Below, piece by piece: positions 17,560 through 27,068 of a stretch of DNA of 64,000 bases. The position numbers and the translations under genes are program-made. The notes under the pieces were generated by a model, which was not told where the DNA came from, ran no database searches, and saw only the letters and a program-made list of their open reading frames with translations. The DNA comes from Cupriavidus oxalaticus (lineage in GTDB: Bacteria > Pseudomonadota > Gammaproteobacteria > Burkholderiales > Burkholderiaceae): NCBI RefSeq assembly GCF_004768545.1, contig NZ_CP038635.1, positions 248,001 through 312,000 on the forward strand. Reading direction: 5' to 3'. The first letter of the stretch is position 1; each line of letters opens with the position of its first letter.

Positions 17560-18375
17560 ATGAGCCTCCTGTCCATCAACAACATCGAAGTCATCTACGA
17601 TCACGTGATCCTGGTGCTCAAGGGCGTTTCGCTCGAAGTGCCGGAAGGCAAGATCGTGGCGCTGCTCGGCGCCAACGGCGCGGGCAAGACCACCACGCTG
17701 AAGGCGATCTCCAACCTGCTGCACGCCGAGCGCGGCGACGTCACCAAGGGCACCATCGAGTATCGCGGCGACCGCGTCGACCAGCTCACCCCCAACGACC
17801 TGGTGCGCCGCGGCGTGATCCAGGTGATGGAAGGGCGCCACTGCTTCGCGCACCTGACCATCGAGGAAAACCTGCTCACCGGCGCGTATACGCGCGGCCT
17901 GTCGCGCTCGCAGACGCGCGACGAGCTGGAGAAGATCTACAACTACTTCCCGCGCCTGAAGACGCGCCGCAAGTCGCAGGCGGGCTATACCTCGGGCGGC
18001 GAGCAGCAGATGTGCGCGATCGGCCGGGCCATGATGGCCAAGCCCGCGATGATCCTGCTCGATGAGCCGTCGATGGGCCTGGCGCCGCAGATCGTCGAGG
18101 AGATCTTCGAGATCGTGCGCGACCTGAATTCGCGCGAGAAGGTCAGCTTCCTGCTGGCCGAGCAGAACACCATGGTGGCGCTGCGCTATGCCGACTACGG
18201 CTACATCCTGGAAAACGGCCGCGTGGTGATGGACGGCGACGCCGAGTCGCTGCGCACCAACGAGGACGTGAAGGAGTTCTACTTGGGCGTGGCCGCCAAC
18301 GACGCGGATGGTGGCGCGCGCAAGTCCTTCCGCGACGTGAAGAGCTATCGCCGGCGCAAGCGCTGGCTGGCATAG
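17560..18375 (+). CDS. branched-chain amino acid-type ABC transporter, ATP-binding protein (LivF)
   Basis: A 271-residue ATPase with Walker A LLGANGAGKTTTLKA (about 34-48), ABC signature TSGGEQQMCAIGRAM (about 145-159), Walker B MILLDEPSMGLAP and a downstream switch histidine region. It lacks the C-terminal extension of LivG, as expected for LivF. A 106-base spacer with a palindromic repeat separates it from the substrate-binding protein gene, but the cistron order (ligase, G, H, M, SBP, F, ligase) argues for one transcription unit. The C-terminal 30 residues (DADGGARKSFRDVKSYRRRKRWLA) are basic and longer than in E. coli LivF. Confidence 0.92.
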   Translation: MSLLSINNIEVIYDHVILVLKGVSLEVPEGKIVALLGANGAGKTTTLKAISNLLHAERGDVTKGTIEYRGDRVDQLTPNDLVRRGVIQVMEGRHCFAHLTIEENLLTGAYTRGLSRSQTRDELEKIYNYFPRLKTRRKSQAGYTSGGEQQMCAIGRAMMAKPAMILLDEPSMGLAPQIVEEIFEIVRDLNSREKVSFLLAEQNTMVALRYADYGYILENGRVVMDGDAESLRTNEDVKEFYLGVAANDADGGARKSFRDVKSYRRRKRWLA

Positions 18376-18469
18376 CGCCGCGCGGTTTATCCCTGGCTTT
18401 GCCGACGCGCCGTGGCGGGCTGCCACCGGCGCGGCGGCAATCCGCATCCTTCCCTGACGCAACAGCACC

Positions 18470-19720
18470 ATGCCCGAATACTTCGATTCGCTCGAAACCC
18501 GCGCGCCGGCAGTCCGCGAGCAGGCGCTTCTTGCCGCCCTGGCACGACAGGTGGCCCACGCGCGCGACAATGCGCCGTATTTCGCCGAACTGCTGCGCGA
18601 CGTGGACCCGCGCTCGCTGACCTCGCGCGAGGCGCTGGCGGCGTTGCCGGTGACGCGCAAGTCCGACCTGACCGCACGCCAGCGCGCGCTGCCGCCGCTG
18701 GGCGGCCTCAATGCGGCGCCGCTGGGCAGGCTGCGCCATGTGTTCCAGTCACCGGGCCCGATCCACGAGCCCGACGGCCACGACGCCGACTGGTGGCGCA
18801 CGGCGCGCGCCATGCACGCCGCGGGCTTCCGTGCCGGCGACCTGGTCTACAACACCTTTTCCTACCACTTCACGCCGGCCGGCATGATGATGGAGACCGG
18901 CGCGCACAAGCTGGGCTGCTGCGTGTTCCCGGCGGGCGTCGGCCAGACCGAGTCGCAGGTGCAGGCGCTGGCCAGCCTGCAGCCTGCGGCCTACGCTGGC
19001 ACGCCATCGTTCCTGAAGCTGCTGCTGGAACGGGGCGACGAGATGGGACTTCCCTGCACCAGCCTGACGAAGGCGCTGGTCTCCGGCGAGGCGCTGCCGC
19101 CGTCATTGCGCGCGTGGTTCCAGCAACGCGGGGTGCGCGTTCAGCAGATGTACGGCAGCGCGGATCTCGGGCTGATCGCCTACGAGACCGAGGGCGGCGA
19201 CGGCTGGGTGGTGGACGAGGGCGTGCTGGTCGAGATCGTCGAGCCGGGCGGCACGCGGCCCATGCCTGAAGGCGAGACCGGCGAGGTGGTGGTGACGGTG
19301 CTGGGCAACGGCGACTATCCGCTGATCCGCTTCGGCACCGGCGACCTGTCGGCGGTGGTGGCGGAGTCCTCGCAGCGGCCGAGCCCGTGCGGGCGCACCA
19401 ATATCCGGCTCAAGGGCTGGCTGGGACGCGCGGACCAGGCGACCAAGGTCAAGGGCATGTTCGTGCATCCGGGGCAGGTGGCCGACGTATTGCGCCGCCA
19501 TCCGGAAATCCGCGCCGCGCGGCTGGTGGTGACCGGCGATCCCGGCGCGGACGTGATGACGTTGCGCTGCGAGGCAGCGCGCGAGGATGCGGAACTGCAG
19601 CGCGCGGTGGCCGAGTCGCTGCGCGAGGTGATGCGATTGCGCGGGGAGGTGGCGTTCGTGGCGGCGGGGTCGTTGCCGCAGGACGGGAAGGTGATTGAGG
19701 ATGCGCGGCGGTATGAGTGA
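18470..19720 (+). CDS. phenylacetate-CoA ligase family protein (PaaK-like)
   Basis: A 416-residue adenylate-forming enzyme of the PaaK family, which converts an aromatic or related acid to its CoA thioester. Visible features are YNTFSYHFTPAGMMMETGAHKLGC (about 128-151), the acid-binding QMYGSADLGLIAYE (about 226-239) and the C-terminal lid GWLGRADQATKVKGMFVHPGQV (about 316-337). PaaK proper is about 430-440 residues, so length fits. It closes the ligase-Liv-ligase cluster, 94 bases after livF. Having two different CoA ligases around one importer suggests uptake and activation of a carboxylic acid; the actual substrate is unknown. Confidence 0.85.
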   Translation: MPEYFDSLETRAPAVREQALLAALARQVAHARDNAPYFAELLRDVDPRSLTSREALAALPVTRKSDLTARQRALPPLGGLNAAPLGRLRHVFQSPGPIHEPDGHDADWWRTARAMHAAGFRAGDLVYNTFSYHFTPAGMMMETGAHKLGCCVFPAGVGQTESQVQALASLQPAAYAGTPSFLKLLLERGDEMGLPCTSLTKALVSGEALPPSLRAWFQQRGVRVQQMYGSADLGLIAYETEGGDGWVVDEGVLVEIVEPGGTRPMPEGETGEVVVTVLGNGDYPLIRFGTGDLSAVVAESSQRPSPCGRTNIRLKGWLGRADQATKVKGMFVHPGQVADVLRRHPEIRAARLVVTGDPGADVMTLRCEAAREDAELQRAVAESLREVMRLRGEVAFVAAGSLPQDGKVIEDARRYE

Positions 19721-19796
19721 AGGGCTAGCCGGGTGAGGGGTGGGGGTGAGGGCCGGAGCCTCAACGAAGTGAAGGGCGTCGACGGGCCGGAAAGCC

Positions 19797-20240
19797 TCAA
19801 GACTCCCCCCCCTCCTCCGGCCGCGTCGGCAACCGGATCATCCACACACTCACCCCCACCGCACAAGCCAGCAACGCCGCCGACGCCACCGGCCGCCCGC
19901 GCAGCAGCCATGCGGTGGTCCCCATCGACACCCACATCATCGACAGCGCCAGGCACTTCGCCTTGAACGGAATGCTCCGATACCGCTGCCAGTCGTTGAC
20001 CAGCGGCCCGAAGCGCGGATGCCCCATCAGCCAGCCGTGGAAGCGCTGCGAACCGCGCGCGAAGCACGCCGCGGCCAGCAGCACGAACGGCGTGGTCGGC
20101 AGCACCGGCAGGAAGATCCCGATCACGCCCAGCAGCAGGAAGAGCCCGCCCAGCGCCACCCAGACGGCGCGCAGCACGCGCTGGCGGTGGCTCAGCACGG
20201 CTTCAGGATCGGGCGAAAGGTCTGGGGCGGAAGGGGGCAA
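19797..20240 (-). CDS. DUF454 (YbaN-like) inner membrane protein
   Basis: A 147-residue membrane protein with the DUF454 signature LGGLFLLLGVIGIFLPVLPTTPFVLLAAACFARGSQRFHGWL (about residues 29-70), then a second pair of hydrophobic spans (about 95-133). The motif PxLPTTPF between two helices is diagnostic of the YbaN family, whose function is unknown. It converges with the PaaK-like gene and lies just downstream of the nitronate monooxygenase gene, separated by that gene's terminator. Confidence 0.85.
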   Translation of the reverse strand: MPPSAPDLSPDPEAVLSHRQRVLRAVWVALGGLFLLLGVIGIFLPVLPTTPFVLLAAACFARGSQRFHGWLMGHPRFGPLVNDWQRYRSIPFKAKCLALSMMWVSMGTTAWLLRGRPVASAALLACAVGVSVWMIRLPTRPEEGGES

Positions 20241-20249
20241 TGGTCGAAC

Positions 20250-20270
20250 AAAGGGCCGCTAAGCGGCCCC
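20250..20270 (-). terminator. terminator after nitronate monooxygenase gene
   Basis: Perfect 8-bp inverted repeat GGGCCGCT/AGCGGCCC around a single base (3-5 base loop in practice). Read on the minus strand it is followed by TTTG, 14 bases after the nitronate monooxygenase stop. Confidence 0.75.
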
Positions 20271-20283
20271 GGTGATGGATCGG

Positions 20284-21261
20284 TCAGCGCGAAATCCCGA
20301 GTCGCGCCTTGGCCGCATCGTACTCCGCTTTCATGCGCGCGACGATTTCGCCGGCGCTGGGGATGTCGTGGATCTGGCCCACGCCCTGGCCGGCGCCCCA
20401 GATGTCCTTCCATGCCTTGGCCTTGGAGCTGCCGCTGGAGAAGTCCATCTTGGTCTTGTCGGCCACCGGCAGGTTGTCAGGGTCCAGGCCCGCGTTGCTG
20501 ATGCTCTCGCGGATGTAGTTGCCGTGCACGCCGGTGAACAGGTTGGTGTAGACGATATCGGCGGCGGCCGAGCTGGTGATCGACCGCTTGTACGTCTCGG
20601 CCGCGTGCGCCTCCTGCGAGGCGATGAAGCGCGTGCCCACGTAGGCGAAGTCGGCGCCCATGGCCTGCGCCGCGAGTACTGCCTCGCCGGTGGCGATCGA
20701 GCCCGACAGCGCGATCGGGCCATCGAAGATCTTGCGCACCTCGCCCACCAGCGCGAACGGCGACAGCATGCCGGCATGGCCGCCGGCGCCGGCCGCGACC
20801 AGGATCAGGCCGTCGACACCGGATTCGATCGCCTTTTCGGCATGGCGCAGGCTGATGACGTCGTGCAGCACGATGCCGCCGTAGCTATGCACCGCGTCGA
20901 TCAGCTCCTTGGGGGGCGCGCGCAGCGAGGTGATGAAGATCGGCACCTTGTGCTCGACGCAGACCTTGATGTCATGCTCGAGCCGCGCGTTGGACCCGTG
21001 CACGATCTGGTTGACCGCGACCGGTCCCACCGGCGCGCCGGGGTTGGCGGCCCTGAAGGCGGCCAGCTCCTGCTCGATCTGCGTCAGCCACTCGTCGAGC
21101 AGCTCCGCCGGGCGCGCATTGAGCGCGGGGAACGAACCGACGATGCCGGCCTTGCACTGCGCCAGCACCAACTCGGGATAGCTGACGATGAACATGGGCG
21201 AGGCAATCACGGGCAGGGCCAGGTTCTGCAGGGCCTGGGGCAGTTGCTTGGCGGCGGGCAT
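20284..21261 (-). CDS. nitronate monooxygenase (2-nitropropane dioxygenase family)
   Basis: A 325-residue FMN-dependent TIM-barrel enzyme of the NMO/2-nitropropane dioxygenase family, which detoxifies nitronates such as propionate 3-nitronate; some relatives have other oxidoreductase roles. Visible motifs are the N-terminal LPVIASPMFIVSYPELV (about 15-31), GAGGHAGMLSPFALVGEV (about 170-187) and the phosphate-binding ALSGSIATGEAV (about 197-208). The ATG at 21261 was preferred over 21288 because AGGAGACACC lies right before it. It is a single-gene unit with its own terminator. Confidence 0.88.
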   Translation of the reverse strand: MPAAKQLPQALQNLALPVIASPMFIVSYPELVLAQCKAGIVGSFPALNARPAELLDEWLTQIEQELAAFRAANPGAPVGPVAVNQIVHGSNARLEHDIKVCVEHKVPIFITSLRAPPKELIDAVHSYGGIVLHDVISLRHAEKAIESGVDGLILVAAGAGGHAGMLSPFALVGEVRKIFDGPIALSGSIATGEAVLAAQAMGADFAYVGTRFIASQEAHAAETYKRSITSSAAADIVYTNLFTGVHGNYIRESISNAGLDPDNLPVADKTKMDFSSGSSKAKAWKDIWGAGQGVGQIHDIPSAGEIVARMKAEYDAAKARLGISR

Positions 21262-21392
21262 GGTGTCTCCTGAACCACTGGTGGGCACGCTGGTCGTGCC
21301 CTAAATGAACGGTCGTTCGATTATAGGGAGTTTCTGGCGTGCGTCGCTAGAAGCCCAAGTCTATGCCGATCCTGCGCGCCATGGCACGCGGG

Positions 21393-22823
21393 TCAGCCGG
21401 CGGGCAGCGTCAGTTCGGCCAGCGCGCCGCCGCCCGGCCGGTTGGCCAGCATCACGCTGCCATGATGCAGCGCCGCCACCTCGCGCGCAAAGCACAGGCC
21501 CAGGCCGGTGCTCTTGTCGGCGCCCTGCGGGCGCGGCAGCGAGTAGAAGCGCTCGAACACGCGCGGCAGGGCGTATTCGGGGATGCCGGGGCCATGATCG
21601 GCCACGGTGATCGCCAGCTGCGCGCCGCGCCGTTCCAGCGCTACCGCGATGGCGCTGTCCCGGGGGGCGAAGTCGATGGCGTTTTCCAGCAGGTTGGCGA
21701 CGGCCTGGCGCAGCAGGAACGGGTCGCCCGCCGCCACGTCGGGACCCGGCGGCGACTCCAGCCGCAGCACCACGCCGCGCTGCCGCGCGCGCGGTTCCAG
21801 CTCGGCGCACAGCTGGGCCAGCAGCTCGCCCAATCGCACCGGCTCGCGGGTTTCCAGCCGTTGCCGTTGTTCCACCTCCGCCAGCGCCAGCAGCTTGCGG
21901 ATCATGGTTTCCAGCCGGCCCGACTGCGCGCGGATATTGGCGACGAAGCGCTCGCGGTCCGTTGCCGGCATGTCTTCCTGCAGCAGCTCGGCGGCGCCGC
22001 CGATCGCCGCCAGCGGGCTCTTCATCTCGTGCGCCAGCGTGTGGATGTAGTGCTCGACATACTGCTTGTCTTCCAGCCGCTCGCGCATGCCCTGCACCGC
22101 GCGGCCCAGTTCGGCCAGCTCGCTGGTGCCGTGCAGCGGCATCTCGGCGCGCTCGCCGGCGGCCACCGCGCGCGCATAGCCGCGCAACCGGCGCAGGCCA
22201 TGCACCAGCCACAGCGTGCAGGCCAGGCCGATCACGCACGCGGTCCCGATCAGCAGCCCGCCGTACAGCAGGATGCGGTGCTGGCTGCGCGCGATGAAGG
22301 GCGCCATCGCGGCATTGGGCTTGGCCACGGTGAGCGCGCCGACGATGCGGTCCCCGTCGCGGATGGGAGCGGCCACGTACATCACGGTGCTGGCCTCGTC
22401 CTCCGGATCGCTGCGCGTGCTGCGCGCGCCGTACTGGCCGCGCAGCGTCAGGTAGACATCGTTCCAGCGCGAGTAGTCGCGGCCCACGTCGGTGCCGGTG
22501 GAGTCGTAGCGGACGATGCCGCCGGCGTCGGTGACATAGACGCGGTAGCCGATGCTGTCCTTGTGCAGGCCCCATACGTCGGCATTGACCGGCGCCTGGC
22601 GCAGCGCCGCCATGCGCCGCGCGAAGTCGCCGTCGGCGATGTGGCCGGCCTTCATGTCGTCAGCGGCCAGCGCGGCCAGCACGTGGGCGGTGTCGATCAG
22701 CGTGTCTTCCATCGCCTGCCGCACGCCGGGCTTGACCTCCTGCACGAACACGCGCAGCGTCAGCACCGTCGCCAGGCCGACGATGAAGAAGAAGCCAAAG
22801 AAGATGCGCAGGCCGATCCGCAT
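21393..22823 (-). CDS. creC: sensor histidine kinase, CreC-like
   Basis: A 476-residue membrane histidine kinase: TM1 at about 5-24, periplasmic sensor to about 175, TM2 at about 180-205, HAMP at about 205-260, HisKA with the phospho-accepting His in TLAHEMKSPLAAI (about 264-276), and a HATPase domain with NLLENAIDFAP, DHGPGIP and STGLGLCFAREV boxes. The N-terminal region (MRIGLRIFFGFFFIVGLA...VFVQEVKPGVRQAMEDTLIDTAHVLA) is strongly CreC-like. In E. coli CreBC responds to growth and fermentation conditions and controls the inner membrane protein CreD. No creD is visible here. It is 6 bases downstream of the response regulator gene. Confidence 0.88.
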   Translation of the reverse strand: MRIGLRIFFGFFFIVGLATVLTLRVFVQEVKPGVRQAMEDTLIDTAHVLAALAADDMKAGHIADGDFARRMAALRQAPVNADVWGLHKDSIGYRVYVTDAGGIVRYDSTGTDVGRDYSRWNDVYLTLRGQYGARSTRSDPEDEASTVMYVAAPIRDGDRIVGALTVAKPNAAMAPFIARSQHRILLYGGLLIGTACVIGLACTLWLVHGLRRLRGYARAVAAGERAEMPLHGTSELAELGRAVQGMRERLEDKQYVEHYIHTLAHEMKSPLAAIGGAAELLQEDMPATDRERFVANIRAQSGRLETMIRKLLALAEVEQRQRLETREPVRLGELLAQLCAELEPRARQRGVVLRLESPPGPDVAAGDPFLLRQAVANLLENAIDFAPRDSAIAVALERRGAQLAITVADHGPGIPEYALPRVFERFYSLPRPQGADKSTGLGLCFAREVAALHHGSVMLANRPGGGALAELTLPAG

Positions 22824-22829
22824 GCGCGC

Positions 22830-23525
22830 TCAGGCCTGCACGGGATCGAGCGAATAGCCCATGCCGCGGTGCGTGCGGATGCGCTCCGCGCCTTCGCCTT
22901 GCGGAGTGGCGTCGCGCAGCTTGGCGCGCAGCGTCTTGACATGGGTGTCGACGGTGCGGTCGCTCGTGTCGAGCGCGTCTTGCCAGACCAGTTCCATCAG
23001 CTGGGCGCGGGTGTAGATGCGGCCCGGGTGTGCCACCAGCAGTGCCAGCAGCAGGTATTCGTAGCGGGTCAGGTCCAGCCAGCGGCCGCGGTAGGCCAGC
23101 CGTGCGCCGTCGGCGTCGTGGGTGAAGCCGGAATCGGCGGCAGCGGGTGCGGCCACGCCGCGCGCGCGGCGCAGGATGGCGCGCACGCGCGCGGCCAGCT
23201 CGCGCGGCGAGAACGGCTTGACCACGTAGTCGTCGGCGCCGATTTCCAGACCGACGATGCGGTCGATCTCCTCGTGGCGCGCGGTCAGGAAGATCACCGG
23301 CGCATCGCAGAACGTGCGCAGCGTGCGGCAGACCTCGAAGCCGTTCACATCGGGCAGGCCCACGTCCAGGATCACCAGGTCGGCCGCATCGGCGCGCATC
23401 CGCGCCAGCGCGGCGCTGCCCAGCGTGCAGTGCTCGGCCTGCATGCCATCGGTGCGCAGGGCGTAGAGGATGGTATCGGCGATGGCTTGCTCGTCTTCCA
23501 CCACCAGGATGCGCGGTTGTCCCAT
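22830..23525 (-). CDS. creB: OmpR-family response regulator, CreB-like
   Basis: A 231-residue two-domain regulator: receiver (about 4-117, with acidic pair VVEDEQA and phosphorylatable Asp in LVILDVGLPDVNGFEV near residue 54) and an OmpR-type winged helix (about 130-228, ending RTHRGMGYSLDP). It is the partner of the adjacent CreC-like kinase and the order creB-creC matches the E. coli arrangement. Two ATGs (23534 and 23525) are possible; neither has a good ribosome site, and the shorter was chosen for its match to family starts. Confidence 0.88.
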   Translation of the reverse strand: MGQPRILVVEDEQAIADTILYALRTDGMQAEHCTLGSAALARMRADAADLVILDVGLPDVNGFEVCRTLRTFCDAPVIFLTARHEEIDRIVGLEIGADDYVVKPFSPRELAARVRAILRRARGVAAPAAADSGFTHDADGARLAYRGRWLDLTRYEYLLLALLVAHPGRIYTRAQLMELVWQDALDTSDRTVDTHVKTLRAKLRDATPQGEGAERIRTHRGMGYSLDPVQA

Positions 23526-23545
23526 GCCCGGCATTCTAGTCCACG

Positions 23546-24673
23546 TCAGAGGCTGGGCACGGTGCGCGGCGGCGGCGCGGCCTGGTCGCCGCCGCGCTTG
23601 TGGAAGTAGATCTGCTCGGCGGCCCAGCGCAGCGGCGGTGAATACAGCATCAGGTCGAAGGGCCAGTCGCACTGGAAGCGGTCGAACATCCAGCGCAGCG
23701 CGCGCTTGCCGCGAAAGCGTGGCGCGCTGCCGGTGGCGACGGCTTCCGGCGCCGGGCCGTTGTGCAGCAGGTGTTCGGCGATGGCTTTGCCAACGGATTC
23801 GCCATGGGCGAAGGCGTAGTGGATGCCGCCGGCGGTCAGCGGCGAGACGATGCCGGCCGCGTCGCCGGTCAGGATCACGCCGTCGCGCGCGAGTGGCATG
23901 GCGGGACCGCCGCACGGGATCAGGCCGGCGCGCGTGGCGGCGGGCTGCGTCAGTTCAGGCAGTCCGGCGCGGGCGCGTACATGGGCGAGCAGGCCGTCGA
24001 GGTCGGGAGCGCGGCCGTGACGGGGCAAGTAGCGCAGCGCCAGGCCGGCCTGGACGCCGGTGGGATTCTGTGCGATCCAGCCTATGTAGCCGGGCGCGAA
24101 GCGGCGGGTGATGAAGCAATGGAGCATGACGGGATCGGGCAGGGATATTCCCGGGAATTCGTATTCGATGCCATACAGGAAATCGTGGGTGCGGCCGAGA
24201 CCTGCGCATTGCGCCACGCGCGATTTGGCGCCGTCGGCACCGACCAGGTAGCGGGTGGTGCCGACGCCGGTCACGTGCCAGCCGCCATGGCGTGGCGTAG
24301 CGCGGACGAACGACTGGCCCAGGCGCAGCGTGGCGCCGTGGCGCACCAGCTCGTTGGCCAGCCAGCGCATCAGGTTGGGGGTATCGGTGGTGTGGAAGTA
24401 GTAGCCTGGGGCGGCCAGGTCGAGGCTGCGCAAGCGTGGAGAATAGAGTCGCACGCGTTCAACGCGGTGTATGCAGTCGGCGGGGGCGCGGCCCAGCCAG
24501 GTTTGTTCGATGGCTTCCTTGACGAGGATGCCGGTGGTGTGGAGTTTTTCGCCGGGGTCGGGTTTGCGTTCGAGGACCAGGACGCGCAGGCCGGCGCGGG
24601 CGGCCGCCAGGGCGCAGGCTGCGCCGGCGAAGCTGGCGCCGGATACTACTAGGTCGTAGTCGAAGGATGGCAT
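23546..24673 (-). CDS. FAD-dependent oxidoreductase, geranylgeranyl reductase-like
   Basis: A 375-residue flavoprotein with an N-terminal dinucleotide motif (DYDLVVSGASFAGAACALAAARAG, about 4-27), the conserved ERKP/GEKLHTTGI segment and the second FAD motif GDAAGIVSPLTAGGIHYAFAHGESVGKAIAEHL (about 276-308). These fit the GG-reductase/halogenase-like branch of the p-hydroxybenzoate hydroxylase fold, whose members reduce isoprenoid double bonds or hydroxylate aromatics. The substrate is unknown. The frame stays open upstream through the repeat region; the start was set at MPSFDYDL where homology-like sequence begins. It lies 20 bases upstream of creB's 5' side in the same direction. Confidence 0.82.
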   Translation of the reverse strand: MPSFDYDLVVSGASFAGAACALAAARAGLRVLVLERKPDPGEKLHTTGILVKEAIEQTWLGRAPADCIHRVERVRLYSPRLRSLDLAAPGYYFHTTDTPNLMRWLANELVRHGATLRLGQSFVRATPRHGGWHVTGVGTTRYLVGADGAKSRVAQCAGLGRTHDFLYGIEYEFPGISLPDPVMLHCFITRRFAPGYIGWIAQNPTGVQAGLALRYLPRHGRAPDLDGLLAHVRARAGLPELTQPAATRAGLIPCGGPAMPLARDGVILTGDAAGIVSPLTAGGIHYAFAHGESVGKAIAEHLLHNGPAPEAVATGSAPRFRGKRALRWMFDRFQCDWPFDLMLYSPPLRWAAEQIYFHKRGGDQAAPPPRTVPSL

Positions 24674-24778
24674 CTTTGGAGGTGCTTCTGGATGAAGGGT
24701 TCTCCAGTGTTGTCCTGCTGGGTGAGGGGAATGTGGGGTGGTTGTGAAGTCGTTGGCGTTATTGGGGGCGGTGGCTTG

Positions 24779-24850
24779 CTGTTGGTGACATGCTGGCGGC
24801 TGTTTAAGCGTCCGCTGTCGCTGTTGATGACATGCTGTGGCCGTTGAACC
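24779..24850. repeat. partial tandem copy of the repeat edge
   Basis: GCTGTTGGTGACATGCTGGC at 24779 is repeated in altered form as GCTGTTGATGACATGCTGTG at 24820, so the outer end of the left repeat unit is partly duplicated in tandem. Confidence 0.6.
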
Positions 24851-25140
24851 GCCTGGTTCCGCCCTGCTGGGCGGGTCACTTTTTGTCCGAGCGACAAAAA
24901 GTAACCAAAAAACGCGTCGCCTGAGCGGCTGGCTATCAATTTGGCGGCGTGGGTGGGTCGGGCGGTGGTGATTTCCGTTCGATGTGGCTGGTGGCTCAAA
25001 CCTGCTACGCCAGGTGAGTTTGGGATAGTGGCTGCGTCGACCCACTATTGGACGATCCCCATGCCGGGCGTAGGCCGCCTGCTGCCGGCGTCAACGCGGG
25101 GACGCCTACGGCTGCGCTGCGCGCGCTCAGTATCGTAGGT
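24817..25140 (+). repeat. left unit of head-to-head repeat
   Basis: The first 100 bases (24817-24916) match the reverse complement of 25455-25555 with only about five differences. The core reads GGGCGGGTCACTTTTTGTCC, then GAGCGACAAAAAGTAACC, itself a small palindrome around ACTTTTTGTC/GACAAAAAGT. The inner part (25022-25126) matches the reverse complement of 25251-25342 more loosely (shared GGGATAG, GGGCGT(A/G)GGC, CTGCTGC and AGGCGT blocks and GGCTGCGCTGCGCGC). No credible gene is present. Short ORFs across the core encode WLLFVARTKSDPP-like peptides that I recall as recurring spurious predictions in related genomes. Confidence 0.8.
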
Positions 25141-25244
25141 CGGGGGCTTGGGCACGGAGTGCGTCGCTGCGCTCGCACAGCGCCGTCGTGAATGACGCCG
25201 GGCCCGAAGCCCGGGCGAGGACGTGGGGCGGCGGCCTTGCCCTT

Positions 25245-25560
25245 AGGGCCGGCGCGCAGCGCAGCCGAAGGCGTTCCTACCATGCCGCCCGCAGCAGGGG
25301 CCACGCCCAGCTCTGGGCTCGTTCAAACATCGCTGCTATCCCGAGCCATCGTGGCGCACCAGGGCGTCAGGCAGTCCTGCCCTGCAACGAAGCAAAGCCC
25401 CGTACGAAAACCGCCGCATACTACAATAAGAGTGGCCGCCCGCAGGGCCGTAAACGCGCTTTTTGGTTACTTTTTGTCGCTCGGACAAAAAGTGACCCGC
25501 CCAGGAGGGCGGAACCAGGCGGTTCAACCGCCGACAGCATGTCATCAACAGCGACATGCA
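25245..25560 (-). repeat. right unit of head-to-head repeat
   Basis: Inverted partner of the left unit, with outer arm 25455-25555 and inner arm 25251-25342. The two arm pairs share one centre of symmetry near 25186, so the whole of about 24817-25555 is an imperfect palindrome of about 740 bp with a well-conserved outer 100 bp and diverged inside. It fills most of the gene-free stretch between the flavoprotein gene (start 24673) and dctD (end 25731). No transposase or integrase is present; it looks like two copies of a dispersed non-coding repeat inserted head to head. Confidence 0.8.
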
Positions 25561-25730
25561 CCTAATAAGCCCACAAAAAAACGCCCCGCATAAACCGCGG
25601 GGCCATCAATTACCACGAAGACTGATACAGCCGGCAGGGCACCTGCCAATGCCACAACCGCCCACGAAGCATAGAAAACCAATGTGACGCCCACATGGCA
25701 ACAAGGTGAACAGCCAATGACAAGCCAACA

Positions 25731-27064
<1,334 letters not shown>

Positions 27065-27068
<4 letters not shown>

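Noticed and set aside
19721..19796. Possible terminator after the PaaK-like gene
   Set aside because: The GGGTGAGGGGTGGGGGTGAG stretch is G-rich but not palindromic and has no T-run.
25005..25565. ORFs of 99 and 125 codons inside the head-to-head repeat
   Set aside because: They run through the repeat arms, have no family match I know, and overlap on opposite strands. They are better read as non-coding repeat.
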